Below, piece after piece: positions 53,550 to 63,546 of a stretch of DNA of 64,000 bases. The number at the start of each line of letters is the position of its first letter. The first letter of the stretch is position 1. Made by a program: the position numbers and the translations under genes. The DNA lies in the NCBI RefSeq assembly GCF_008065115.1, contig NZ_CP042913.1, positions 2,392,338 through 2,456,337 of the forward strand, read 5' to 3'. A model generated the notes under the pieces. The model was not told where the DNA came from, did not search any database, and saw only the letters and a program-made list of their open reading frames with translations. Origin of the DNA: Bythopirellula goksoeyrii. GTDB taxonomy: Bacteria; Planctomycetota; Planctomycetia; Pirellulales; Lacipirellulaceae.

Positions 53550-54786
53550 AGCGTAGAACCTATCCCGGAGCCGATTTTTCTCAAAAGTAGCTTGGGTCCC
53601 AGACCCGAGATTTAGAGCATTTGTCCAAACGGGACGGGGTCCCATTCTACGTTTTGGGATAGGCACTTGGTGCATGTCCCAAGAATTCGCCGTAGAATGG
53701 GCTCTCCTGTCCGTTGCGAAGTTTTGGCAAAGTCACTTAGGAAGAAAGCCGCCTGCTATGCCCGCCACCGGTGACTACCACCAGTGCGATTGAAAGTGTT
53801 ACGTCAGGTGACTCTGTTGGCAGGCTTCTTGCTCACCCCGCCCAGAGGCGTCTCCTCAGTACTGCTGCTCGGCCAACTTAAGCAATTGGCTATCGAACTA
53901 CCGAGTTGGTAGCTTCGTCTTTCATGAGCAGTTGTCATCATCCGCGAAAACGGCTAAATGATCACCATGACTCGGCCAATGTTATGAACTTCACTATTCC
54001 TGCTATCGCCGGCCGATTGGGCACTTCAAAAAACATTCGTCTGCGATTCACGACAGGTACATCCTGTGCGAGTAAACTATGTGTCTTCATCGCGTTCAGC
54101 GTTTACTTCTGAGGCAGACTTGGAAGACGAACCGATCTACAGAAAAGTGCCACTCCTGGCCAGCTAGTGGAACTTAGGATAAGACATACAAGAGTCAGCT
54201 CTTCCTCTCTTAAGAATAAGGGCGCAACTACCGAGGTTGTCAACACCGCCAGCAGTTGGGCAACAGGCTAAGCTGCTGAAGTTGGTCCATCCGCTGTCAG
54301 TTTGGAAATCCGCGAACTGCGGGAGGTCGATTAGACCGAATTAGGTTTCGCTACCGTAACCCCGAAAAGAGTCAGTTTTATCCAGTGTCACGGATCGATG
54401 AGTATTTGAGACGAATTTAAACACGTGCGATTCTCCTGGTAATTGTTTGCTGCCCCAATCCTCATTGGCACTACGTTGGAGGGCTGGAGTCTGATGGTCT
54501 AATCTACTGCGGGGGAACCGATTGAGCAGAAGTTCATCTACCAATCGACAAGATTGCATCCGTTCAGATTGGTTCAATAAGGGACTCTCTCGTTCATCCA
54601 AGTCGCTCATTGAAGACCATGCAGACTGAAACGATTCCTTCTTAACCCTCGGACAACCTCATTCTTAGGTCTGGTTGGTTTCGCTGCGGTAGAGAAACGC
54701 CAACAGTGGTTTCTGAACCTTGGTTGAGCTAGATCCTGAGAACATTTAAGAGAGGCAACTTCCAGGCTCATGCCATTCTTTACTAC
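53550..54786. other. Gene-poor 1.2-kb region
   Basis: No convincing gene was found on either strand; the short frames lack a consistent start, length or recognisable protein. A nested inverted repeat occupies 53641-53701: CCCATTCTACG/CGTAGAATGGG outside, TTGGGA/TCCCAA inside, and GCAC-TTG-GTGC at the centre. The rest shows no clear structure. A decayed gene or an unknown RNA is possible. Confidence 0.5.
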
Positions 54787-56100
54787 TCAACCCAACAAAC
54801 CTGGAGCCTGTTTCTCAAGAATTATGTCAGGACTTTGTGGAGTGAGCACTTCGCGAGTGGGTACCAGTTGTCCGCAACCGCTGAGAATGCGCTTGGCCAT
54901 CCAAATCGAAAGCAATTGCACGATTCCTATGATTAATAGTGCGTATCGCAATGCGAACGTATCGGAAATATTGTTGGCCAACAAAATAAACAACCCGCAA
55001 CCGGCTAAGCGGCCGATGAAAAAACCGAACTCTTGATTGAAGATGTACGCGAATTTATTGCGGTGTTCGATGGCGGAAACTGTGTCGATCACTTGCATTT
55101 GAATGGGGAAATAGGCAATGTCATGCAGCGGTCGGCCCAGCAGAAGGCATACCATGAAGATGAGAACGCCTGTAGCATTGAAGAGCAGAGCGTTTGCTAA
55201 CCCGCCCAGGACAAACAGTCCAAGGCCAATAGTGAAGATCATAATGCGGTGTTTCGGCTTGGCAGTCCGGCCAATGAAGTAGAGTAGAAAAGCTGATAGG
55301 ATGCCTCCGACTGCTTGAATTGTTCCCAAGGCACCTTCTTGCCCGACCAAAAGCATTACCAGCATGGCTGGAGCGGTGACGATATAACCTTGCGCCAATC
55401 CTTTCAAGATGGCCAGTAACTGCATCCGGTTCCACAGCCAGTGGAAGCGAAAATAGATGAAATCGGACTTTGGCGGGTTTTCGAAGTTACCCCGATGGAT
55501 CAAGATTGATGAGAAAATGGTCAGTAGGAACACCATCGCTGTGACGATTTGATAAGCTGCGACGCGGTCCCCGCCAAACCATCCCCACTGGCCTGTGCCC
55601 TCGATAAACCAGCCGATGAGGACCGGCACAACGACGTAGGTATTCGTGTAGAAAAATGTTTCCAGGCCATAGTAGTAGTTGCGATTTGAGTCATTGGTAG
55701 TAGAGAGCGCAAGGAAGTCGCGATTGGCCCAGAATAAGCCAAAGGACATTCCCATCATTAAGCCTGCCACCCCGATGCCCATTATGCTGAGTTTTCCCAG
55801 CGACATCATCACCGCCATGGAAATCCCGCTCAGTAACATTCCCGCCGAATAGAGACGCTTAATACCAATGTGTTGGAGCAGGAAGCCGTTGACTAAAAAT
55901 GTGAACGGAATACCTGTGTAGACTGCAAGTTGGTAAATAACGACCATTTTCACGTCCTGCGTGTTGCGCATGACGTAGGCCCCTACGAAAATGTCAATCA
56001 CGGGCAGGACGAAGGCGTAGATCAGGTTCGTGAGAAGCAAAATCTGCATATCGCGCGGAAAGGAGAGAAAGTGCAGATACTCTTGGCGGAGTTTATTCAT
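54787..56100 (-). CDS. MFS transporter
   Basis: The 437-residue protein has twelve hydrophobic segments. After helix 2 a loop reads LLQHIGIKRLYSAGMLLSG, the MFS A-like motif position, and later helices include QGYIVTAPAMLVMLLVGQEG and KHRIMIFTIGLGLFVLGG. It is a secondary carrier of the inner membrane. It lies ten bases beyond the GH130 gene stop on the same strand, so a sugar or oligosaccharide (perhaps a mannoside) is a likely substrate (inference). Confidence 0.88.
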   Translation of the reverse strand: MNKLRQEYLHFLSFPRDMQILLLTNLIYAFVLPVIDIFVGAYVMRNTQDVKMVVIYQLAVYTGIPFTFLVNGFLLQHIGIKRLYSAGMLLSGISMAVMMSLGKLSIMGIGVAGLMMGMSFGLFWANRDFLALSTTNDSNRNYYYGLETFFYTNTYVVVPVLIGWFIEGTGQWGWFGGDRVAAYQIVTAMVFLLTIFSSILIHRGNFENPPKSDFIYFRFHWLWNRMQLLAILKGLAQGYIVTAPAMLVMLLVGQEGALGTIQAVGGILSAFLLYFIGRTAKPKHRIMIFTIGLGLFVLGGLANALLFNATGVLIFMVCLLLGRPLHDIAYFPIQMQVIDTVSAIEHRNKFAYIFNQEFGFFIGRLAGCGLFILLANNISDTFALRYALLIIGIVQLLSIWMAKRILSGCGQLVPTREVLTPQSPDIILEKQAPGLLG

Positions 56101-56109
56101 AGGTCGGTA

Positions 56110-57156
56110 TCAACTTAAAGTTTGAAGTATCTGTTCAATCGAGAATCGTGCCCCGCAGATCACGCTATCGGAGGCACCATAGTAGATTGTGAGCTCGTCA
56201 CCTGTGACCAAGTGACCGTTGGTGAAGACGACGTTGCCAAAGAAACCGATCCGTTCATATTCGGCAATGGGCTCCATTATAGGTTCACTTGATCGGGCCA
56301 AAACTTTCCAGGGTTGTTCGAGATCTAACAGCAATGCCCCGAGACAGTACCGATTCTGAGCATCAGCACCATGGTAGATTTCCAACCAGCCATTGGACGT
56401 GCGAATGGGAGCTGCCCCAGCCCCCACGCGAGCGCTGTCCCACATGCCCGGACGACTGTGTGCTAGACATCGGTGCTGGCCCCAATGGACGAGGTCCGGC
56501 GATTCGGCAATCCAGATGTAGTTGCCGCCAATGAACTGACTGCTGGGACGGTGGAGTGCATAATATTTGCCACCTATCCGGTCATCGAAAACTGCGCAGT
56601 CTTTATTGTGGGGAGGAAGAATCATCCCGAGTTCGCGAATCATGCGCCAATCCGTTGTGCTACGAAGTCCGACACCAACTCCATGAGCCGACACTTGCGT
56701 AAAGGTGAGGTAATAGGTCTCCTCAATTTGCGTAACGCGGCAGTCTTCGATGCCGTAGGCTTCCAATTCGCCCTGGCCACACATCGCCGGATACGAGGGA
56801 TGTTCTGAAAAGTTGATGCCGTCTTCGCTAGCGACCAACCGCAAATGCGACATCGTCGTCAAGTAGTCCTTGTTGTCGTAGCTAATAATCCTGGCGTCAG
56901 AGAGATCGAGCTTGGGATCTGCACTGTCGAATTCTAGTATTTGAAGTCTGCCGTTTTCGGCAAGTATGGGAAATGAAGTTTTGCCAGGGCTTTGCACAGG
57001 GCGTTCGGCAACACGCAAGAGCAACCATGTTTTGTTCTTGAATCGGAAGACGCCGGGATTCAGAAGACATTCCACGTTCATTCCCTCTAGGCTTGGAGGT
57101 ATATCGGCTGGCCCGAGAAGGGGGTTCTGAGCAAATCGCTTTGCGATGTCAGCCAT
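56110..57156 (-). CDS. GH130 beta-mannoside phosphorylase family protein
   Basis: The ATG at 57156 (MADIAKRF) is preferred to 57213, which would overlap the next gene. The 348-residue protein is a five-bladed propeller of GH130. The proton-donor region reads EAYGIEDCRVTQIE (family GIEDxR), and NKDCAVFDDRI and GMWDSARVGAGAAPI match further active-site segments. GH130 enzymes break beta-mannosidic bonds with phosphate and give mannose-1-phosphate. No signal peptide, so intracellular. It lies with an MFS transporter and a secreted protein, consistent with uptake and phosphorolysis of mannosides. Confidence 0.88.
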   Translation of the reverse strand: MADIAKRFAQNPLLGPADIPPSLEGMNVECLLNPGVFRFKNKTWLLLRVAERPVQSPGKTSFPILAENGRLQILEFDSADPKLDLSDARIISYDNKDYLTTMSHLRLVASEDGINFSEHPSYPAMCGQGELEAYGIEDCRVTQIEETYYLTFTQVSAHGVGVGLRSTTDWRMIRELGMILPPHNKDCAVFDDRIGGKYYALHRPSSQFIGGNYIWIAESPDLVHWGQHRCLAHSRPGMWDSARVGAGAAPIRTSNGWLEIYHGADAQNRYCLGALLLDLEQPWKVLARSSEPIMEPIAEYERIGFFGNVVFTNGHLVTGDELTIYYGASDSVICGARFSIEQILQTLS

Positions 57157-57170
57157 TATTTGAACGTTTC

Positions 57171-59342
57171 CTATGGAGTGTATCGTACTACGACGTCGTT
57201 GATCAGAATGCAAGTTTCTTCGCGTCGGATTTCCCCTCTTGCCGGAGAAAGGACCACGATCCTCGCTGTATCGTCTGGAATGATGAACGATACAATTCCA
57301 GTTACATTTTTCTGCAGAAACTCGTCGCTTGCAGCATCGTAAATATCCTTCGCCTCGGACCCGACATCGATCTCGACAACCTTGTTCGATGAGTAAGGGT
57401 TGTAATAGAGGTAGGTGGGATACGCTGTGTCGTGGTAGTAATCCGTTTTCAGTAGATCCAATTGTAAAATTGCTTCAACATTAGTCCGTCGAATAATTCC
57501 GCCAAGTGTCCCGACATGGGAACTGCCGTACAGCCCCAGATCGGTGGCTGCCGGAGCAGGCCGATAGAGCACGATGGGAACAGTGGCTTCTTCGAGGAGG
57601 TCGATGAACTTGACCACCAAGTCCCCCTGGGCAAACGGACCGACGTTGGATTGATAGGAAATCGCCATGGCGTCCACCGAGAGTTTGTCTTGGCCACTTC
57701 CACACGGAGATTCGTCACTGCTATGTGCTTTAACGTAGAGTGCTTTCCTCATTTTGGTGGGGATTTCCGCAACATACGCGGAATCTAAACCAGACACCGA
57801 GAACGCGGGAGTGTACGGACCGTCTGGTCGATCGGAAAATGAAAATCGAAAAGCATTCCCTATATGTCCGCCATCTATTCGCTTGGCCGCCACGACGAGC
57901 CAACGATCCAACTCATCTGGAAGTTCAAATTCCCAGATATGCTCAAACGGTGGCCCCATGCCGGACGCTTCTTCGAATACCTGAAGATCGGGTGGTGCCT
58001 CTTCCTGAAAATGAGTGGAAACGAAACTTCCATTCAAGATTTTACCTCGTAACGTCCGGAAATCGGATCGGGCGGTCGCTGAACCGCGTTTCCACTTGCG
58101 TATTCCCTCGTAGGCAATCACTGATTTACCGTCGTGTGCTTTGGCCCATTCGAAACTCGATTGATGCTCGGGGTCATGGGCATCGGGATAAAATAGTCGC
58201 GACGCATTCGCTAGGTTTAATATCCATTTACCTATGTCGTGAGCATACCGATTGTCGTAGCGTGCTAGTGGCACAAGTGCGCCAGCCCATTCGAACGTGT
58301 TCATGGCGAAAGCATAGCCTTCGCCATCCGTAGTACTCCCAACCAGACCATATGCATCCAAGCCATTCCACCGATCAGAGATCACTCCCCACCCTGGCCG
58401 GGCTTGAGGTCGGCCAAGGGGTTCAAAGCAATCATTCACTAACCTAGCGACGTCATAATCACGACCCAATTCGGCGTTCATTCGGGCGGCGACCAGCGCG
58501 CCGTAAGGCAGGAGGACTTCATAGAGTGGACTCTTATCGGCCGGCCTTTCTTGGAGGGATCGGATCGCCCAATCTGCGGCCGTCAGAAAACGCGGATCTT
58601 GGAACTTTACCCACGCCATATACTCCAGCCATGCGATCCCAGCGGCAGCTTCGGGTTCAATGCGCCCCTTCTCTACAGGCTTCATGGTTTTGAGATTCAA
58701 TCCAGTGTGATCAAAGTTGGGCAGTGCGAGCGGAACAGTCCCCCCTCCCAAGGCGATACAAGCTTCATGCCACTTTAGCGCCACGGAGAGGGCCTGTTGT
58801 GTGCGCACAGGATCATCCGGATACAAATCGTCGACTTGATAAAATAAGACATTGGGAAAAATGTCATACCAAAACGAGCTCCCCGAGCCGCGGTGCAGCC
58901 GGTTCAAGTAGACTCCTTCCTCTGGCCTGAAGAAATTCATACCCATCGTCACCCAATCATGACCAAGTTGAGTTCGCATGTCTAAGCCAACAAGTGAACC
59001 ACTGATCACCGCACCCAGATAGTTAATCGCTTCAGGATCGCGCGGACCGCCGATGAATGCTGGCATCGAGACCATCGTCTGCTTCTCATCTATCCAACTG
59101 ACGAGAGGTAGGTGATCCCCACGCTGCTCGAAATCGAACAGCATGTTGATATAATCGCGGGTTACCTGGGACCAATCACGCATCGAATACGGCTGGGGAA
59201 GATTCGGCATCGGTGCAACTCTCGAGATCATAGTTTGCGACATTGTCTCAACAGCGTTCAATGGACTGGCACCGCCAAGCGTCAACAAGCAGATAAAGCC
59301 GGAGTGGATGCGCAGATAGGCGGATCGCATTTTCATAAACAT
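57171..59342 (-). CDS. Large secreted protein, putative (alpha/alpha)6-type glycosidase
   Basis: The 723-residue protein has a signal peptide (SGFICLLTLGGASPLNA). Residues about 60-420 are helical with aromatic and acidic motifs (LPLVSWIDEKQTM, GVYLNRLHRGSGSSFWYD, AAAGIAWLEYMAWVKFQDP, DGEGYAFAMNTFEWAGALVP), the look of an alpha/alpha-toroid as in several glycosidase and lyase families. The C-terminal 250 residues are beta-rich. No family was recognised with certainty and no catalytic residue is assigned. It precedes the GH130 and MFS genes by 14 bases and is probably in one operon, hence a role in extracellular glycan breakdown is likely. Confidence 0.7.
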   Translation of the reverse strand: MFMKMRSAYLRIHSGFICLLTLGGASPLNAVETMSQTMISRVAPMPNLPQPYSMRDWSQVTRDYINMLFDFEQRGDHLPLVSWIDEKQTMVSMPAFIGGPRDPEAINYLGAVISGSLVGLDMRTQLGHDWVTMGMNFFRPEEGVYLNRLHRGSGSSFWYDIFPNVLFYQVDDLYPDDPVRTQQALSVALKWHEACIALGGGTVPLALPNFDHTGLNLKTMKPVEKGRIEPEAAAGIAWLEYMAWVKFQDPRFLTAADWAIRSLQERPADKSPLYEVLLPYGALVAARMNAELGRDYDVARLVNDCFEPLGRPQARPGWGVISDRWNGLDAYGLVGSTTDGEGYAFAMNTFEWAGALVPLARYDNRYAHDIGKWILNLANASRLFYPDAHDPEHQSSFEWAKAHDGKSVIAYEGIRKWKRGSATARSDFRTLRGKILNGSFVSTHFQEEAPPDLQVFEEASGMGPPFEHIWEFELPDELDRWLVVAAKRIDGGHIGNAFRFSFSDRPDGPYTPAFSVSGLDSAYVAEIPTKMRKALYVKAHSSDESPCGSGQDKLSVDAMAISYQSNVGPFAQGDLVVKFIDLLEEATVPIVLYRPAPAATDLGLYGSSHVGTLGGIIRRTNVEAILQLDLLKTDYYHDTAYPTYLYYNPYSSNKVVEIDVGSEAKDIYDAASDEFLQKNVTGIVSFIIPDDTARIVVLSPARGEIRREETCILINDVVVRYTP

Positions 59343-59520
59343 TACTTCCCCAAGAGATATGTGCCGAGCTAGCGGCCTGCAGACGTTCCTCTAGAGACTT
59401 GTCTTAATTCTAGTGCCGTAGAAATTTGATTAAACAACAGGTAAAAACCTACGACGCATAATCGAGCAGTGAAGCGGCCAAGGCTCGCGGTGACTAAACG
59501 GACCAACTCGATCGGTGGCT

Positions 59521-61098
59521 TTAATCGGCCTCGCCTGCCAACTCATAGAGCTCTAGAACTTGACTTGCCGTAAGAGGGTGGTTGAAAATCGCCAACTCAT
59601 CAAGGCGACCATCCCACATGTTGAAATCTCTCTCTTCGGGGGCATCTCCACTCAAGTTCAGCTTGGTCCCTATCGCCAAAGAACTGATCCGCGGATCGCG
59701 GTGCATTTGGTGATACGCAGCGGACGCCACCTCTTGCCCGTTGCGGTAGAGTCGCAGCGTCGATCCATCGGCGACGAAAGCGACATGGTGCCACATATTC
59801 AGTGGCAGTGGCGTCTTTTCCTTCGCGACAATTTCTCTGCCACTACTGTCGAAGATATGTACCTCAAGTTCACCACCATCCTGAAAAAGTCCGAAATGAA
59901 ACTGGCCCTTGTCCTCATCACCTCCTGCCCAATTCTTGGCGATGCTGGCCCAACGAGGTCTTGAGTTGGCGTAAACCCATGCGGCTACGCTCAGAGCGTC
60001 TCCTTCCGCTTGAGGATACTGCCGTGCCGAGGCGTATGCTTGCTCAGCGGGTCCCCCAAGTGACAGCGCAGCACCAACTCTACCAACTGTCCAGACTGGC
60101 ATGCTGCCGCGTCCAATGTGAATTCTCGCATCTGCCCCGCTGGAGGACGAATCGATAAGCCGCTTTCCATCGCTGGTTGGTTCCATGCGATAATACACCG
60201 CAGGGTTTAGGGCTAGAACAGTTTGGGCATAGGAACTAACCTCACCACGTAGGCTACGGAGGAATTGCCTAGAGTCCAGATTAATGCCAGACGGCATCCC
60301 TGTGAAAAAGTCGACTCGGGCTGCTTCACCCGAGACCAAGCGTAACTTTTCCGCTGCCTTGCTTTTTTCCCCATGCAGGTCGACTAGCACCTCTCCCTTA
60401 AACACGTGAACTTCTGATTCTTTGTTCCTAACCGCTTGAACAGCGAAGTCGGTGCCTAAGTCGATCACAGTTGCTCCGGGCGATTCGACGCGAAAGCCGG
60501 TAGCTGCCGCGGGCACATGCGCTGCGAGTTGCCCATCTTCCAGCTGGACGCTAGTGTGATCAACTAAGTTGAAAACGGCTGGAGCTTTCAAGACAAGAAT
60601 GGCTCCTGATTCGTATTGAATTTCTATCAAGCCATTGAGTAACTCATAGATTCCTTTTCGCAGTCGAATGCCTTCCGAGGGACTCGTTTCGCCATTCACA
60701 CCATAGCTAAAGCTAGCACCTACGACCTTGCTGAGTACGGCTATTTCTTCGCCGCGGAGGGGCGGTTGACCTTGTTCGAAGGTGCGAAGTGCCATCCCAA
60801 TGACTGCGACCAAGATGCTTGCAGCTATTGTCCAACCGAATAATTTGCTTCGCCTGGTCCACTTGTCTCGAACCATTTCCTTGACGGATCGATTTGTGGG
60901 TATCACCATGGCAGTCAGTAGTCCATGCTCAGAACAGAGAAGGGCGTGCATCTGGCAGAAATCCAGATATTGTTGTCTCAAAGTTGGATCTGATTCGATC
61001 AGAACGCCCAGCCGTTGATGCTCAGATTGACTCAGATTTCCTTCGGTCAATTGTCCGAGAAGCTGCTGAAATTCAAAATCTTGACTACTGCTCACCAT
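59521..61098 (-). CDS. FecR / LamG-like membrane regulator
   Basis: The start is the ATG that overlaps the sigma-factor stop (TAATG), so the product is 525 residues and translation is coupled. Residues about 1-85 form a helical cytoplasmic domain (EFQQLLGQLTEGNLSQSEHQ), then a membrane helix (LFGWTIAASILVAVIGMAL), a FecR domain (about residues 115-250, with SGAILVLKAPAVFNL and ATVIDLGTDFAVQ) and a LamG/concanavalin-like domain (about residues 330-510, with SVAAWVYANSRPRWASI and WHHVAFVADGSTLRLYRNGQ). FecR proteins control ECF sigma factors from the membrane; here the LamG part may sense a carbohydrate. Confidence 0.9.
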   Translation of the reverse strand: MVSSSQDFEFQQLLGQLTEGNLSQSEHQRLGVLIESDPTLRQQYLDFCQMHALLCSEHGLLTAMVIPTNRSVKEMVRDKWTRRSKLFGWTIAASILVAVIGMALRTFEQGQPPLRGEEIAVLSKVVGASFSYGVNGETSPSEGIRLRKGIYELLNGLIEIQYESGAILVLKAPAVFNLVDHTSVQLEDGQLAAHVPAAATGFRVESPGATVIDLGTDFAVQAVRNKESEVHVFKGEVLVDLHGEKSKAAEKLRLVSGEAARVDFFTGMPSGINLDSRQFLRSLRGEVSSYAQTVLALNPAVYYRMEPTSDGKRLIDSSSSGADARIHIGRGSMPVWTVGRVGAALSLGGPAEQAYASARQYPQAEGDALSVAAWVYANSRPRWASIAKNWAGGDEDKGQFHFGLFQDGGELEVHIFDSSGREIVAKEKTPLPLNMWHHVAFVADGSTLRLYRNGQEVASAAYHQMHRDPRISSLAIGTKLNLSGDAPEERDFNMWDGRLDELAIFNHPLTASQVLELYELAGEAD

Positions 61099-61637
61099 TA
61101 TGCGGTTTCCGTATTGGCATCTTTTTGAACGCATTCGATTAACCACTTGCGAGCTCGGAACAGAATCTGATAGACCGAGTTCGCATTGCAGCGGAGTTTC
61201 TCGCCCATGTCACAGACTTTCACTTCCTCCAAATATCGGAGTCGAATCGCCTCACGCGAGCGGAGAGGCAAAAGGGCTAGGCATTTTTCCAATGCCGCGG
61301 CCCTCTGCTCATGGGTTTCATCGATTTCTTTTGCCTCCCAGGCGAGCTTGGACAATAGTTCGTTGCTGTAGTGAACTTTGTCTCGAATCATTTTTTGCCG
61401 ATATGCCATGAATTGAAAATGTGCAATCCGGAAGGACCATGCTTTGAAGTTGGAACCAGGTTCGAATTGGTCCCACTGCTTCCATAGCACTATATTCGCC
61501 TCCTGGAGTACATCGTTGGCTGAATCGGTGTCTCCTGAAAGAGACAAAATATACCCGTATAGCCGCCCTTGGTATTGGGTCATGAGTTCGACGAAATCGT
61601 GAGTGACGGCCGAATCATTGGCTGTCATGGCATTCAT
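61098..61637 (-). CDS. ECF RNA polymerase sigma factor
   Basis: The ATG at 61637 is preceded by AGGAGAGGAG; a second ATG at 61628 is equally possible, and an upstream GTG at 61661 is less likely. The product of about 179 residues has region 2 (LMTQYQGRLYGYILSLSGD, DVLQEANIVLWKQWDQFEPG) and region 4 (LEKCLALLPLRSREAIRLRY, MGEKLRCNANSVYQILFRAR), the layout of the planctomycete ECF family. It directs transcription of a small regulon. Its stop overlaps the FecR/LamG gene start, so the two are coupled. Confidence 0.93.
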   Translation of the reverse strand: MNAMTANDSAVTHDFVELMTQYQGRLYGYILSLSGDTDSANDVLQEANIVLWKQWDQFEPGSNFKAWSFRIAHFQFMAYRQKMIRDKVHYSNELLSKLAWEAKEIDETHEQRAAALEKCLALLPLRSREAIRLRYLEEVKVCDMGEKLRCNANSVYQILFRARKWLIECVQKDANTETA

Positions 61638-62221
61638 CTCCTCTCCTAAAGAAAAGAACACTTATATCACGAATCTTACACTAAAACTTTGTGATGCGTA
61701 CGGAAGAGATAGAATTCATTAGTACTGCAGATTGGAATAGTTCGGCCTTTAAGTATTACAAAAAGGTTGTACAAAACAGTCGAAAGGTAGAATACAGGGG
61801 TAAATCAATCGACCGGAAAGGGGAGTCAATGAGAGTTTCATGCTCGAAATAGCCTCAATACTGCCCCAAGGATCGATTCCTTTGCAGATTCGAATAAAGT
61901 AATGAATTGTTAGTAGAATTATCTTTGAATTCGTAAGATTCTGGTCGCAACTGCTATATACTTAGGTCAGCAGATGACGGGCGTCGACTATCGCGTCCAC
62001 ATCACTTATTGCGTCCGCTCATAACGAAATAGTGGGATAAAAAGCGGACTCCGGCTCGTCATTGCTCTCTTTTATCTGTTCTGTCTCAGGTGCCGCGGGC
62101 AGCGGTTATTCATTTGGGCGGTCTGGGTACTAGCCGGCACGCCATGCGTCTTGGTTGTGTCTTGCCATTTTTCTTGGCATCCTGTTCAGGAGTTTCCATG
62201 GTTTTTGAGGGAGAAAGCGTA
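61638..62221. other. Divergent region between sigma factor and PEP-CTERM genes
   Basis: About 580 bases. The region must hold promoters for both directions, and ECF-type sites may be present, but none was identified with confidence. An in-frame upstream extension of the PEP-CTERM gene to 62090 is judged not to be translated. Confidence 0.4.
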
Positions 62222-63397
62222 ATGAAGAAATTTTCTGTGACGAGCCTCGGTCTATTGTTGGCCCTTTCAGTGATCAGCACGAATAGCTGGGCACTCATCT
62301 TTCAGTTTGATGGCGGTGGCTTACCGTCTGACGATTTCCAGATAGCGGCCAACTGGAATGATTTCGCCGCTGGCCCTGATGCTGTGCCTGGCGCTGGTGA
62401 CCGAGCCATCATCAACGACAACTTTGTTGTACAACATAACACAGCTGTTACGACTACCTTGGGGAGTCTAATCGTCGGTGCCGATTGGCCGGTGACGGGA
62501 GAACTTGGAACCGATGGAACGCTCAACCTGTCAGCCGGAAAGATCATCGTCACCGGTGGTGGCGACAACTTCCAGATCGCCCGCGCACGCGGAGCCGTAG
62601 TGGGCGATGCCGATGGGGATGGCTTGATTGTCATCACCAATGCCGAGTTAGAGATTAGTGGTTCGGACCCGATCGTAGGAACACGCGATCATGGTGTGCT
62701 TGATGTCGGCCTGAATGGCAAGGTTTACAATACACCGGGCAATGATAATTATTGGCGGCTGGGGAATTACGGCCCGAGTGTTGATGCCGGTCTCGAGGGA
62801 AATGGCCTGCTGGATGTCCATGACAATGGCACCTTCAATGCCCATGTCATCTTCATCGGGGACCGAGACTCGACTGGCGAGTTGCGGGTTTCCGACACCG
62901 GTTCGGTAGTGCTGACAGGCAACCTGGTTGCAAGACCCTCTGGATTTGAAGCGGGTGGGTCAGCCAAGGTTCAGATGAACGGTGCGACGGCGACATTAAG
63001 TGCCTTCAATCTGGAGTCGGAAAGTTTGGTGGGAGAGGTTCCTACACTTTATGAGTTTAACGCCGATTCTTTGCTCGGTGTGTCAGCTATAAAGTTGCAG
63101 GACGCGATTAATATCACCAATAACGAGCTCGTAGTTAACTTGAATAGCTTTCCTCTGGCAAATCTTTCGTCGATCTTGCTGTTTGATGGTGACCAATCCT
63201 TAGTAGGAGACCGAGTATTCGGTACGTTTGCTTCGACGACGGTTAGCGGCGGTGCCCTCGGTGCACAATACTCAGTGGTTTATGACCAAGCTGTCGGGGA
63301 CATTCTCCTACAACGTATTCCTGAGCCGTCGACGATATTACTGTTCGGCCTCAGCTTGATGTTTACAGCCGGCGCAAGACGTCGGCAATCGTGCTGA
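62222..63397 (+). CDS. PEP-CTERM protein with beta-helix-like repeats
   Basis: The ATG at 62222 has GGGAG about ten bases upstream and opens a signal peptide (FSVTSLGLLLALSVISTNSWA). The 391-residue product has a beta-rich middle with autotransporter-like repeats such as GDADGDGLIVITNAELEISG, GVLDVGLNGKVYNTPGND, NGLLDVHDNGTFNAHVIFIG and GELRVSDTGSVVLTG. It ends in a PEP-CTERM signal (IPEPSTILLFGLSLMFTAGARRR). It has no dockerin-like segment. Divergent from the ECF sigma gene; possibly controlled by it. Surface protein of unknown function. Confidence 0.87.
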   Translation: MKKFSVTSLGLLLALSVISTNSWALIFQFDGGGLPSDDFQIAANWNDFAAGPDAVPGAGDRAIINDNFVVQHNTAVTTTLGSLIVGADWPVTGELGTDGTLNLSAGKIIVTGGGDNFQIARARGAVVGDADGDGLIVITNAELEISGSDPIVGTRDHGVLDVGLNGKVYNTPGNDNYWRLGNYGPSVDAGLEGNGLLDVHDNGTFNAHVIFIGDRDSTGELRVSDTGSVVLTGNLVARPSGFEAGGSAKVQMNGATATLSAFNLESESLVGEVPTLYEFNADSLLGVSAIKLQDAINITNNELVVNLNSFPLANLSSILLFDGDQSLVGDRVFGTFASTTVSGGALGAQYSVVYDQAVGDILLQRIPEPSTILLFGLSLMFTAGARRRQSC

Positions 63398-63440
63398 TTA
63401 GGTAATAGTTTTTGACCATTCCTATTGGAATTGACAGAAC

Positions 63441-63464
63441 GGCCATCCCGCTCTTGGGATGGCC
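63441..63464 (+). terminator. Hairpin after the PEP-CTERM gene
   Basis: A 9-bp stem GGCCATCCC/GGGATGGCC with a GCTCTT loop lies 44 bases past the stop. There is no T-run, so termination may be partial. Confidence 0.45.
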
Positions 63465-63546
63465 GGCTGTCGGTAACGAAGACTATCTAGGAGTGGACAT
63501 TGACAGAGAACGAAGGTGAGTCTGAGGACAAAGCCCGGAGCAAGGC

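Noticed and set aside
53906-54112. Possible small gene in the gene-poor region
   Set aside because: No ribosome site, no domain, and composition like its non-coding surroundings.
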